From Ruminococcaceae bacterium UBA3215 (lineage in GTDB: Bacteria; Bacillota; Clostridia; Oscillospirales; Ruminococcaceae), in the NCBI GenBank assembly GCA_002363155.1, contig DEWH01000024.1, positions 1 through 64,000 of the forward strand: DNA of 64,000 bases, in the 5' to 3' direction. A program made the position numbers and the translations under genes. Of this stretch, positions 9,217-18,177 are shown one piece after another. How positions within the stretch are numbered: the first letter of the stretch is position 1; each line of letters begins with the position of its first letter. Below the pieces are notes generated by a model. The model was not told where the DNA came from. It saw only the letters and a program-made list of their open reading frames with translations, and made no database searches.

Positions 9217-9867
9217 ATGCTGATAATAATGATAAGGACTGTGATACTTTACACAGTGATAATCGCGGCGATAAGGCTCATGGGGAAAAAACAGCTCGGT
9301 GAGCTTCAGCCCAGCGAGCTTGTTACGACTATACTTATATCCAATATCGCAACGCTTTCGATAGAGGATCCCACCATTCCAATGCTGATAGGTATTGTTC
9401 CGGTGCTTATGATCGTGTGCATAGACGTACTGATGTCGGTGCTGATGCTCAAAAGTCCGAAGTTCCGCCGCGCTGTCACCGGCTCCCCGAAAATAATAAT
9501 CTCCGAGGGCGTTATCGACAGGAAAGAGCTTGAAAAGCTGCGCTACACAATAGACGATGTGCTGGAGGCGATGCGCGGCGAGAGCATTTTCGACATTTCC
9601 GAGGTGCGCTACGCTATCGTCGAGACTACCGGAAAGATCAACTTCTTCAAAAAGACGGACGGAAGCACCGATCCGCCCTGCGTCGTGGTTAAGGACGGCA
9701 TAACCGAGCCGGACGGAATGGAAGCCTGCGGACTGGACGAGAAGCGGCTGAAAGAACTGCTCACAAGCCACGGCACGGAAAAGGACAGTGTATTTCTGAT
9801 GACCCTCGGAAGAGACGGGAAATGCACTGTGATACGGCGTGAAACGGGAAAGGAGGAGAAAGCTTGA
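9217..9867 (+). CDS. DUF421 (YetF-type) membrane protein
   Basis: A 216-residue protein of the DUF421/YetF family. Three transmembrane helices occupy residues 1-85, with the conserved RLMGKKQLGELQPSELVTTILISN between helices 1 and 2. A soluble C-terminal part of about 130 residues begins with PKIIISEGVIDRKELEKLRYTIDDVLEAMR, the conserved family core. RBS AGTGAGGTGAAGG lies upstream. Members are common in endospore formers, some in the spore membrane; the biochemical role is unknown. The stop overlaps the start of the DUF4363 gene by 4 bp. Confidence 0.9.
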   Translation: MLIIMIRTVILYTVIIAAIRLMGKKQLGELQPSELVTTILISNIATLSIEDPTIPMLIGIVPVLMIVCIDVLMSVLMLKSPKFRRAVTGSPKIIISEGVIDRKELEKLRYTIDDVLEAMRGESIFDISEVRYAIVETTGKINFFKKTDGSTDPPCVVVKDGITEPDGMEACGLDEKRLKELLTSHGTEKDSVFLMTLGRDGKCTVIRRETGKEEKA

Positions 9868-10241
9868 AGCGTCTGGTGATATGCGGGCTGTTGATCGTGG
9901 CGATGATAACCGGGGGCATTCTCATCTCGGCATATACAGAGAGCGTAACTGCACGGACTTCGGAAAAGCTTGTCCGGCTGAGCGGTATGACCGGAACTCC
10001 GGACAGAGCGGAGCTTGTCGGGGAAGCCGAAGCTGTCTCTGCGGAATGGGAAGAGTTCTGCGCAAACAACATCTTCCTCACAAACAACGAATGCGCCTTT
10101 GAGATATCCGAGGCGCTTGTCCACATAATCGCGGAACTGCGCACCGGAGACGGCGACATCACGGAGGAATGCGAGGAAACGCTGATGCTGCTCGATATTT
10201 ACGAAAAGAGCCGGGCACTGTCGCTCGCCAATATATTCTGA
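9864..10241 (+). CDS. DUF4363-type small membrane protein
   Basis: A 125-residue protein with one N-terminal hydrophobic helix (LVICGLLIVAMITGGILI) and an otherwise soluble, acidic helical body containing WEEFCANNIFLTNNECAFEISEALV. Size, TM position and direct coupling to a DUF421 gene match the DUF4363 family of Clostridia. RBS AAAGGAGGAGAAAGC precedes the start. It probably forms a functional unit with its DUF421 neighbour; no function is established. Confidence 0.8.
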   Translation: MKRLVICGLLIVAMITGGILISAYTESVTARTSEKLVRLSGMTGTPDRAELVGEAEAVSAEWEEFCANNIFLTNNECAFEISEALVHIIAELRTGDGDITEECEETLMLLDIYEKSRALSLANIF

Positions 10242-10311
10242 ATATACAGCCTGATACGTGAGGTGTGCCGCAATTCTTAACTATGATCTCCCGTTTAATT
10301 CAAACACAAAT

Positions 10312-10391
10312 CGGGTGCAGCGTCACGCTGCCGCAGGTCAAGGGCGCGCAGCCCTTGTGCCGTCTGCAAAGACAGCGCGTCAGCGCCTTGT
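10312..10391. repeat. Dispersed repeat, type A
   Basis: Serial hairpins GCAGCGTCACGCTGC, AAGGGCGCGCAGCCCTT and GTCTGCAAAGACAGCGCG. Close copies lie at 24946-25022 and, reversed, at 5101-5192. Its right end overlaps the stop codon of the next gene. Confidence 0.8.
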
Positions 10392-10790
10392 ACGGTTTAC
10401 GGCATAGATCGATCCGGCGCAGGAAGCAACCGCCGCAGTGATCAGCCGGGCAGCCGCGGAAGAGCCGGTAAAGTTCCCGGAAAGCGCCGACACGAGCAGC
10501 GCAATAGCGGAGATGAGCGCGGCGCATATCAGTCCCGCCCGCAGTCCCTTGCGCTGCTTGATCGCGCCGCACACATACCCCGCACATACACAGCCTGCCG
10601 CAAGGGATATCAGAGACATCGCTCCTGCCGTCTCCGGCGGCAGGGAAAGAACATACATGACCCCGGAAAACAGCGCAAGAAACGCTCCCGAGACCAATAT
10701 TCCGCACACCGCCGCAAATAAATACGCGCCGGTCCTTTTTATTGCATCATTCAACTGTCTGTTAGCGGACAAAGCTATCACCCCATACAA
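10380..10790 (-). CDS. TIGR04086-type small membrane protein
   Basis: A 136-residue protein with four hydrophobic helices (roughly 22-45, 52-75, 83-105 and 112-130), the size and topology of the TIGR04086 membrane family found in Clostridia. The last codons AGG CGC TGA fall inside the adjacent dispersed repeat, so the repeat supplies the end of the reading frame (RR-stop), as it also does for the GNAT gene ending at 28697. The upstream side faces the AI-2E family gene, divergently transcribed. Function unknown. Confidence 0.7.
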   Translation of the reverse strand: MYGVIALSANRQLNDAIKRTGAYLFAAVCGILVSGAFLALFSGVMYVLSLPPETAGAMSLISLAAGCVCAGYVCGAIKQRKGLRAGLICAALISAIALLVSALSGNFTGSSAAARLITAAVASCAGSIYAVNRTRR

Positions 10791-10881
10791 TATATGTACG
10801 GTTTGGCAGAGATATGTACTATATATCTGTCAAAATACTGTTTTTTATTGTAATTTTACAAGTATTTTATATGCACAATGC

Positions 10882-10910
10882 TTGACAATTCGTTATATAG
10901 GTTGTATAAT
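10882..10910 (+). promoter_or_regulatory. Consensus sigma-A promoter for the AI-2E family gene
   Basis: TTGACA, a 17-base spacer and TATAAT, an exact consensus match. It lies 80 bases before the ATG at 10990. Confidence 0.92.
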
Positions 10911-10989
10911 ACTATTATGTATAGGCAGTTCCGCAAAAAGGCGGCTGACGCTTTTTCTGCGCCTTTGCCTATGACTTTCGGAGGAATAT

Positions 10990-12414
10990 ATGAAATTCTA
11001 TAAATGGAACAAGCACTATCTCGGCTGGGGCATCACCGCTTTTATAGTGATAATCGCTTCGATGCTCGTGCTGATGACGCTTGTAAATATAGAAAATATC
11101 GCGAACGGTCTGGGAAAGTTCGCTGCCGTTATCAGTCCGATAATTTACGGCTTCATTATTGCTTACCTGCTCGCTCCGATCGTAGAAACATTCGAGAAAC
11201 GCGTCTTCGGGAAAATGTTCCACAAGTACGGCGCGCATTACGAAGAAGCCCATTCGGACAACGAGGGAAAATACGCGCACCTTAAAGTCTATGTCAAGAA
11301 CAAGCCCGCAAGAATATGCAGCATACTCCTCACATTTATCCTTATAGTCGGCATACTTGTGGGTATCGGAGTAGCGATCGTACCTCAGCTCACAAATACC
11401 ATATCCATGCTGGTCGATAATATCCCGACTTACCTTCAGAACCTGAACAGCTGGATAGCGGAGGCATTCACCAACTATCCGGATATCAAGGACGAACTCA
11501 CCGATGTCATCAACAATGCCGGAACAACGCTCCGCAACTTCCTTACCACACAGATACTCCCGCAGATGGGCGACTACCTGAGCTTTGTGACGAACAGCAT
11601 CGCCGGTATCGTCGGGCTCATAATGAACATAATCTTCGGAATGGTAGTTGCTATCTACTGCCTTTACAGCAAAGAACTCTTCGCCGCGCAGGCAAAGAAG
11701 GTCATCTACGCCATCACAGGCATCGGCAGAGCGAACAAGTTCATCTCATCTGTCCGCAAGATCCACAAGTCTTTCGGAAACTTCATTACGGGTACTATTA
11801 TCGACTCGTTCGTAGTCGGCTGTTTTACCTTCATAGTGACCACGCTTGCCGGAGTGCCGTTCTCCCTGCTGGTATCGGTAATAATGGGGATCACCAACAT
11901 AATCCCCTATTTCGGACCGTTTATCGGTATCGTTCCGTGTCTTTTCCTCATATTTATGGAAGACCCGGTAATGTGCATTGTATTCACTATCATAGTGGTT
12001 ATAATCCAGAATCTCAACGGTAATGTCATCAGCCCGCGCATACTCGGAGAAAGCACCGGTCTTACAAGCTTCTGGGTAATCTTCGCGATCCTTGTGGGTC
12101 AGGGTATCTTCGGATTCTGGGGACTCATAATCGGTATCCCGCTTTTTGCGGTAATTTACAGCGCGGTGCGCACGTTTATAAGCGAAAAACTGGAGAAGAA
12201 GGGGCTTCCTGCCGGGTCGGACGAATATACCGATATCGAATCATTCGCCGGGGAAGATGCCCAGCCTGTATCGCTCTTTGAGGCAAATGAGGCGGAACGC
12301 AGGCTGAAAGCCGAAAAGGATGCCGCCGAAAAAGCACGGAAAAAGAAAGAACTCGAAGAAAAGAAAGAAAAAATCAAAAACAGCATAGACAAAATCAAAC
12401 GCAGCGGAAAATGA
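10990..12414 (+). CDS. AI-2E family transporter
   Basis: A 474-residue PF01594 protein with about eight membrane helices. The central PYFGPFIGIVPCLFLIFMEDP and the downstream GNVISPRILGESTGLTSFWVIFAILVGQGIFGFWGLIIGIPLFAV are the diagnostic blocks. Family members export AI-2-like molecules or act as Na+/H+ antiporters, so the substrate is uncertain. The C-terminal 75 residues form a Lys/Glu-rich charged tail (about 400-474), probably cytoplasmic and coiled. RBS GGAGGAATAT precedes the start, with a near-perfect promoter upstream. Confidence 0.92.
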   Translation: MKFYKWNKHYLGWGITAFIVIIASMLVLMTLVNIENIANGLGKFAAVISPIIYGFIIAYLLAPIVETFEKRVFGKMFHKYGAHYEEAHSDNEGKYAHLKVYVKNKPARICSILLTFILIVGILVGIGVAIVPQLTNTISMLVDNIPTYLQNLNSWIAEAFTNYPDIKDELTDVINNAGTTLRNFLTTQILPQMGDYLSFVTNSIAGIVGLIMNIIFGMVVAIYCLYSKELFAAQAKKVIYAITGIGRANKFISSVRKIHKSFGNFITGTIIDSFVVGCFTFIVTTLAGVPFSLLVSVIMGITNIIPYFGPFIGIVPCLFLIFMEDPVMCIVFTIIVVIIQNLNGNVISPRILGESTGLTSFWVIFAILVGQGIFGFWGLIIGIPLFAVIYSAVRTFISEKLEKKGLPAGSDEYTDIESFAGEDAQPVSLFEANEAERRLKAEKDAAEKARKKKELEEKKEKIKNSIDKIKRSGK

Positions 12415-12448
12415 GCCGGTGAACGGCTGTCATAAGGAGGCTGAGCCA

Positions 12449-12871
12449 ATGAATATGGAAAAACTGAAAGCAGACTACGGCAATGTGCTGTGGTCGGGTA
12501 AAAAGTGCATTCTCGGAATGCCCATATCATTCACAAGATATGTGCTTACCGACACAACGCTCTATACCCGCATCGGTCTGCTCAACATAAAGGAAGATGA
12601 GATAGAGCTTTACAGAATCTTCGACAAGAAGATATCCTTTACTCTCGGACAGCGCATCTTCGGCTGCGGTACTATTGATATCGCATCTAAGGATATAGAC
12701 ACTCCGGAAAAGAAGATGATCTCGATAAAGAAACCAAGAGATGTCAAGAGACTGCTTGATGCCGCCGTTAAGGAGCAGCGCGACAAGTACTATGTCCGCG
12801 GCAGAGATATGATAGGCGGTCATGTCGATTCGGACAGCGAAATCATGCAGGACGATTTTACCGAAATATAA
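12449..12871 (+). CDS. PH-like domain protein, membrane-flippase-region type
   Basis: A 140-residue soluble protein starting at the ATG at 12449, preceded by AAGGAGG. It has the pattern of bacterial PH-like domains: FTRYVLTDTTLYTRIGLLNIKEDEIELYRI, then GCGTIDIASKD and IKKPRDVKRLLDAAV. These domains are usually parts of small cytoplasmic or membrane-associated proteins of unknown role. It begins 32 bp after the AI-2E family gene and probably shares its transcript. Confidence 0.75.
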   Translation: MNMEKLKADYGNVLWSGKKCILGMPISFTRYVLTDTTLYTRIGLLNIKEDEIELYRIFDKKISFTLGQRIFGCGTIDIASKDIDTPEKKMISIKKPRDVKRLLDAAVKEQRDKYYVRGRDMIGGHVDSDSEIMQDDFTEI

Positions 12872-13045
12872 TGGGGCGCCGCTCCGGGAATTGTACATAT
12901 TTTACAAATTTTTGAAAAATCCGAAAAAAGTTCGGAAAAGTATGTCACCTTTCGGGGCAGAAAAGCGTTTTATTATATAGAGCGGACAACTCCGCACAAG
13001 AGATATTTTGGACCTATGGATCCGGAAAAGAAAGGAAATGAAAAC

Positions 13046-15433
13046 ATGAACAAGCTTCTGAGAAACGCAGCAGCATTCATGACTGCGGGACTTATGGCGA
13101 CCGCAAGCTTCGGCGTTGAGTCTTTTGCCGAGAGCGCAAAGCTGTACAGTTCCGCCGCTGAGCTGAATTACGCTGCGACCGTGGCAAAGCCGACTTATAC
13201 CGTAAAGGGGACCGCAGGAGTCAGAAAGATCAGACTTTCGACCTCCACTTCGGGTGCTACGATCTATTACACAACAAACGGCGCCACGCCTACCACAAGC
13301 AGCAAGAAATACACGGGAGGTCTTCTCCAGATCACAAAGAATACCAAGATAAGAGCTATCGCCGTAAAAGGCTCCTCAAAGAGCTCCATAATGACAAAGA
13401 CATTCCAGGTAGCAACAAAATACGGAGATGTCACCGGCGACGGTACTATCAACAGCAACGACTATACAAGACTCAAGAACTTCCTTGCCGGCAAGACTAC
13501 ATATATCTGCAAGGACAATGCGGACTGCGACGGAAGCGGCGGACTCTCGTCCAAGGATCTCACTGTTCTGAACCAGTACCTCAACGGAAAGATATCGAGA
13601 CTCCCGAGTTCCGCTGTTGCCACCGTAAAGAAGCCTACCGCCACCAAGGCAAAGATCTACGGCGGAATGAGGATCACGCTCAAGACCACAGTAAGCGGCG
13701 CTACGATCTACTACACAACAAACGGCGCTACTCCCACAACAAGCAGCACAAGATACTCTTCCCCCTTCACCCTTACGTCCACCAAGACGATAAAAGCAAT
13801 AGTTTACAAGAACGGCGAAACGAGCAATCCGCTCACATTCACCGCCTCCGTTGGAACGACATCATCCGTCCAGTCGGACAAGAGTACTTCCATAAACTAT
13901 AACGAACCCATAGAAGTAAAGCTCTCCAACTCGACCTCCGGTTCCCTTATATACTACACACTCGACGGCACCGATCCGAGAACGAGCTCGACCGTCAAAA
14001 GCTATAACGGTGCGATCAAGCTCAGCGAAGATACAACCATCAGAGCTTACGCAAGAAGCAAGGGCAATGATGACAGCGATGTAACGACCTTCAACTACAA
14101 GGTAAAGGGCGGCACTACAATAAGCGGTGTCGTATGGGATGACACATACTCTTCGTCGTACGGTTCAAGCTACGGCTACGGTTCCTCATCATCATCAAGC
14201 TCTATCACCTCCAATGGTCAGAAGGCTTCCAATGAACCCGGAATAAGCGGAATACCGGTTTATATCATAACCTCTTCCACAAATGTTCAGGACGCTCCCA
14301 CACGCTATGTCCAGAGAATGGTCACCGACAGCAACGGTGCGTATTCGTTCACAGGTCTTGATGCCGGCACAAGCTACAGAGTAGTATTCGAGTACAACTA
14401 CCAGAAATACCGTGCTTACGGAAATGTAGTTTCCGGCGGAAACCAGGCTACGGTTTACACAAGCCTTCCGAGCCTGCGCGTTGAGAACAACGGAACATAC
14501 GCGATCACAGGATATAACAGCTCTTCTTATCTGAACAGCATCAATTCTTACAGTTCCGCTGTAAACAGCAGCAATTACATCACTTACGCCGCTACCGGAA
14601 CATACAGAGGCTCCGTTTCCAACGCTGACTTTGCACTCATCTCCAAGAACTACGGCAGCCTCGACCTCAAGATGAGCGTTTCCGGTGCGACCAACAACAA
14701 GATCGCGGCAGGCAAGACTCTCCAGTACTCACTTACCCTCACAAACAATTCGCCTGTATCGTCTACTGTTCTTTCCGATGCAACTATCGGCGTTTACCTT
14801 ACAAACGTATTCCCGGATATCAACCTTTATCAGAAGACAACAACCCTCAATACCAACAGCACCTACATCAACGGCGGCTACCGTTATCTCACATTCACAG
14901 ACTTTATTGACACCAACGGTCTTGCTCCCGGAAGATCGGTCAATATCGTATTCGACGCTACGGTGGATATAAACACAGCGGCAAACACAAAGATCGAGGC
15001 TTGCGCGGAGGTTACCTCCTACCGCTTCGCAACATCGTGCTATGACTACTATTCAATACCTGGCAACATGACAATAGGCAGACCTTCTCAGAACGATGAA
15101 GCTTCGGCTGCAGCGGTAACTGTTACAGGCTCTTCCGAAGTCGAAAAGACCATGGACATTATAAAGAATAATGCCTATGTAATGGTCGGCGACATCAATA
15201 CACAGTGCCTCCTCGTAGTTGCAAAGAACTGCAGCTCGCTGAACGAGGTAAGCTTCCTTGAGATGACAAACCAGGGCATTGTAACCTACGCAACAGATCC
15301 TCAGAAGATCGGAGACGATCTGTACATCTGGTTCAATGTAGTAGGTGTAAACGAAGGAACAACCAAGATCCCGATCATCTATGACAACAAGACCGTTTAC
15401 CTCACAGTAACGGCTGTTGACAGCACTCCGTAA
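13046..15433 (+). CDS. Secreted multidomain protein with internal type I dockerin
   Basis: The start at 13046 follows AAAGGAA and begins a signal peptide (MNKLLRNAAAFMTAGLMA). The 795-residue product has: a chitobiase/HEX-C-like repeat at about 48-124 (YYTTNGATPTTSS); a type I dockerin at 127-185 with two calcium-loop segments, DVTGDGTINSND and DCDGSGGLSSKD; two more HEX-C-like repeats at about 195-355; a Cna-B/SdrD-like module at 358-480 with a Gly/Ser/Tyr-rich insert; a DUF11-like region at about 550-650; and a final Ig-like segment. No catalytic domain is visible. A dockerin implies attachment to a cohesin scaffold. The internal rather than terminal dockerin is unusual. Confidence 0.85.
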   Translation: MNKLLRNAAAFMTAGLMATASFGVESFAESAKLYSSAAELNYAATVAKPTYTVKGTAGVRKIRLSTSTSGATIYYTTNGATPTTSSKKYTGGLLQITKNTKIRAIAVKGSSKSSIMTKTFQVATKYGDVTGDGTINSNDYTRLKNFLAGKTTYICKDNADCDGSGGLSSKDLTVLNQYLNGKISRLPSSAVATVKKPTATKAKIYGGMRITLKTTVSGATIYYTTNGATPTTSSTRYSSPFTLTSTKTIKAIVYKNGETSNPLTFTASVGTTSSVQSDKSTSINYNEPIEVKLSNSTSGSLIYYTLDGTDPRTSSTVKSYNGAIKLSEDTTIRAYARSKGNDDSDVTTFNYKVKGGTTISGVVWDDTYSSSYGSSYGYGSSSSSSSITSNGQKASNEPGISGIPVYIITSSTNVQDAPTRYVQRMVTDSNGAYSFTGLDAGTSYRVVFEYNYQKYRAYGNVVSGGNQATVYTSLPSLRVENNGTYAITGYNSSSYLNSINSYSSAVNSSNYITYAATGTYRGSVSNADFALISKNYGSLDLKMSVSGATNNKIAAGKTLQYSLTLTNNSPVSSTVLSDATIGVYLTNVFPDINLYQKTTTLNTNSTYINGGYRYLTFTDFIDTNGLAPGRSVNIVFDATVDINTAANTKIEACAEVTSYRFATSCYDYYSIPGNMTIGRPSQNDEASAAAVTVTGSSEVEKTMDIIKNNAYVMVGDINTQCLLVVAKNCSSLNEVSFLEMTNQGIVTYATDPQKIGDDLYIWFNVVGVNEGTTKIPIIYDNKTVYLTVTAVDSTP

Positions 15434-15442
15434 ATATAACCG

Positions 15443-15474
15443 CTCCCGCAGGATAGATCCTGCGGGAGTTTTTT
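15443..15474 (+). terminator. Rho-independent terminator after dockerin gene
   Basis: Perfect CTCCCGCAGGAT/ATCCTGCGGGAG stem followed by six Ts, 10 bases after the stop codon. Confidence 0.95.
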
Positions 15475-15484
15475 GTTTGCACTA

Positions 15485-15535
15485 TGCACAAAACAACGGC
15501 AAAAAATTTGTGCAAATTACCGCCCTTGTGCAAAG
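15485..15535 (+). promoter_or_regulatory. Repeated TTGTGCAAA motifs, candidate operators
   Basis: TGCACAA (15485-15491), TTTGTGCAAA (15507-15516) and CTTGTGCAAAG (15525-15535) lie in series upstream of and overlapping the -35 element of the cellobiose phosphorylase promoter. Three copies of one motif at such a place suggest binding sites for a sugar-responsive repressor. No regulator is encoded next door. Confidence 0.5.
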
Positions 15536-15554
15536 ATAGTTTTGCTGATATAAT
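15526..15554 (+). promoter_or_regulatory. Promoter for cellobiose phosphorylase
   Basis: TTGTGC, a 17-base spacer and TATAAT. The -35 overlaps the third TTGTGCAAA motif. Confidence 0.85.
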
Positions 15555-15644
15555 GTTATTATACGGTGACCGGAATATATGTGACATCTGCCCGGAAAAC
15601 GTTTACGGAACACCGCCTACACTTCATAAGGAGGATAAAAGCTA

Positions 15645-18026
15645 ATGAACTACGGCTTTTTCGACGAAAAAAACAAGGAATATGTCATCACAAGACCCGA
15701 TACCCCGTCCGCATGGGCAAACTACTTAGGCTCGCCCGAATACGGCGCGATCATCTCCAATAACGCAGGCGGATACAGCTTCGTTAAGTCCGGCGCAAAC
15801 GGACGTATTATCCGTTACCGCTTCAACTCCGTCGCTACCGATCAGCCCGGACGCTATATCTATCTCCGCGACGCAGAGACCGGCGATTACTGGTCAGCTT
15901 CGTGGTCCCCTGTATGCAAGCCCCTCGACAGCTACAAGAGCGAATGCAGACACGGCACCGCATACACGATCATAACTTCCGAGTACTCGGATATCAAGTC
16001 CGAGACCCTTTACTACGTTCCCAAGGACGCTACCTATGAGGTATGGCGCTCGAAGATCACCAATACCGGCTCCAAGCCCAGAAAGCTTGCTGTTACCGGC
16101 TACTGCGAATTCGTAAACGACAACAACTATGAGCAGGATCAGGTAAACCTCCAGTACACCCTGTTCATTACACATACTTACTTCAAGGGCAACTACGTTC
16201 TCCAGAAGCAGAACGAAGTCTTCAACAACCCCAACAACAACCGCTTCTTGGGTCTTGCTATGCAGAAGATCGACAAGTACTGCGGCGACAGAGACAAGTT
16301 CGTCGGCAGCTACCACAGCTACGCTAACCCCGTAGGCGCTTCCGCAGACCTCAACAATGACCTCAACTTCAACACCAACTCCTGCGGCGCTCTCCAGTCC
16401 GATATCACTCTCGCTCCCGGCGAGACGAAGGAATTCGTATATCTCCTCGGTCAGAAGCCCGAAGCGGAAGCAGAAAAGATCATCGCAAGATATGAGAAGC
16501 CCGGCGTATGCGACGAGGAGCTTGAGATACTCAAGAAGTACTGGCACAGCAAGCTCGACAATCTCCAGGTACACACCCCCGACGAGAACTTCAACAATAT
16601 CGTTAATGTATGGAATGCTTACAACTGCTTCATCACATTCACATGGTCAAGAGCGGCTTCCTTCCAGTACTGCGGTCTGCGCAACGGCTTCGGCTACCGC
16701 GACACCGTACAGGATATCCAGGGTATAATCCACCTCGCACCCGAAATGGCAAAGAAGCAGATAGTATTCATGCTCTCCGCGCAGGTAACAAACGGCGCAG
16801 GTCTCCCGCTTGTAAAGTACACTCATAAGGCAGGCGAGGAGAATACTCCCGACGATCCCGATTATGTAAAGGAGACAGGTCACCCGAGCTATCGTGCGGA
16901 CGATGCTCTCTGGCTGTTCCCGACGATATACAAGTACATTTCCGAGAGCGGCGACAGTGCTTTCCTCGATGAGGTGATCTTCTACGCAAACAACGGCGAG
17001 AAAGATACGGTTTACGGACATCTCAAGAGAGCTATCAAGTTCTCGATGGACAACCTCGGCGCGCACGGAATGCCCGCAGGTCTGCACGCTGACTGGAACG
17101 ACTGTCTGCGTCTCGGCAAGCTCGGCGAATCCACATTCGTTGCGTTCCAGCTCGTTTACGCTATCAAGATCCTCCGCGGCTATGCAGAGGAGAAGGGCGA
17201 TACAGAGTACATCAAGTACCTCGACGAAGTTATGGCAAAGCTCGACAAGATCCTTGCGGGCTGCTGGAACGAGGACAGATGGATCCGCGGCTACAAGGAG
17301 GACGGAACCGTTATCGGTCAGCGCACCGATCCCGAAGCCAATATGTGGCTCAACCCCCAGTCGTGGTCAGTTATCTCCGGCTACGCTTCTCCCGAACAGG
17401 CTGAAAAGGCTATGGACAGCGTAGAGCGCGAGCTTAACACGCCTTACGGTGCAATGGTAATGTACCCGCCGTACAACAAGCACGGATTTGACGGCGCGCT
17501 TATGCAGTGCTTCAATGCCTGCACAAAGGAGAATGCAGGTATCTTCTCACAGCCGCAGGGCTGGCTTATACTCGCGGAGTCCAAGCTCGGACACGGCGAC
17601 AGGGCATACAAATACTGGAAGGAAGCATCTCCCGCAACATACAATGACAAGGCAGAGCTCCGCGTTCTTGAGCCGTATGTATTCGGTCAGTTCGTTGAGG
17701 GCAAGGACAGCCCGTTTGCAGGCCGCGCTCATGTACACTGGCTCACCGGTACAGCTTCCACGGTCATGGTAGGTACGACAGAGGGTATCCTCGGTCTCAA
17801 TCCCGAGACAAAGGGACTTGTTATTGATCCGTCTATCCCGTCGGAGTGGAAGGAATACACAATGGAGAAGACATTCCGCGGAAAGAAGCTCCATGTCACA
17901 GTCAAGAACCCGAACGGCAGTCAGCATGGCGTAAAGAGCGTTACCGTCAACGGTCAGAAGCTCGACGGCAAGCTGATCGAGGATTCTATCCTCAAGGAAG
18001 AGAACGAAGTTATTATAGAAATGTGA
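15645..18026 (+). CDS. Cellobiose phosphorylase, GH94
   Basis: A 793-residue glycoside phosphorylase that converts cellobiose and phosphate to glucose 1-phosphate and glucose in the cytoplasm. The N-terminus (GFFDEKNKEYVITRPDTP and LGSPEYGAIISNNAGGYSF) is highly typical of GH94. The catalytic (alpha/alpha)6 domain has NVWNAYNCFITFTWSRAASF, the GYRDTVQD loop and HADWNDCLRLGKLG, whose acidic residues at 483-486 include the expected general acid. Length is close to the 811 residues of the C. thermocellum enzyme. Codon use is strongly biased, as in highly expressed genes. It has its own promoter and follows the dockerin gene, linking the region to cellulose breakdown. Confidence 0.96.
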   Translation: MNYGFFDEKNKEYVITRPDTPSAWANYLGSPEYGAIISNNAGGYSFVKSGANGRIIRYRFNSVATDQPGRYIYLRDAETGDYWSASWSPVCKPLDSYKSECRHGTAYTIITSEYSDIKSETLYYVPKDATYEVWRSKITNTGSKPRKLAVTGYCEFVNDNNYEQDQVNLQYTLFITHTYFKGNYVLQKQNEVFNNPNNNRFLGLAMQKIDKYCGDRDKFVGSYHSYANPVGASADLNNDLNFNTNSCGALQSDITLAPGETKEFVYLLGQKPEAEAEKIIARYEKPGVCDEELEILKKYWHSKLDNLQVHTPDENFNNIVNVWNAYNCFITFTWSRAASFQYCGLRNGFGYRDTVQDIQGIIHLAPEMAKKQIVFMLSAQVTNGAGLPLVKYTHKAGEENTPDDPDYVKETGHPSYRADDALWLFPTIYKYISESGDSAFLDEVIFYANNGEKDTVYGHLKRAIKFSMDNLGAHGMPAGLHADWNDCLRLGKLGESTFVAFQLVYAIKILRGYAEEKGDTEYIKYLDEVMAKLDKILAGCWNEDRWIRGYKEDGTVIGQRTDPEANMWLNPQSWSVISGYASPEQAEKAMDSVERELNTPYGAMVMYPPYNKHGFDGALMQCFNACTKENAGIFSQPQGWLILAESKLGHGDRAYKYWKEASPATYNDKAELRVLEPYVFGQFVEGKDSPFAGRAHVHWLTGTASTVMVGTTEGILGLNPETKGLVIDPSIPSEWKEYTMEKTFRGKKLHVTVKNPNGSQHGVKSVTVNGQKLDGKLIEDSILKEENEVIIEM

Positions 18027-18053
18027 TAAAGGCGCTTACGCGCATGAGAGGAA

Positions 18054-18148
18054 GAACCCTTTCTTGAAAGAAAGGGTTCCCCCTCTCAAACTCTCCCCTT
18101 TACAAAGAACTTTTTGACATTTTTCCCCCGTCTGAACAAAGACGGGGG
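18054..18148. other. Two hairpins between GH94 gene and pgsA
   Basis: GAACCCTTTCTT/AAGAAAGGGTTC (18054-18079) and CCCCCGTC/GACGGGGG (18125-18148). Neither is followed by a T-run on the plus strand, so termination is possible but not clear. Confidence 0.55.
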
Positions 18149-18177
18149 ATTGTGCCGATTATTGGAGATAAGATCTT

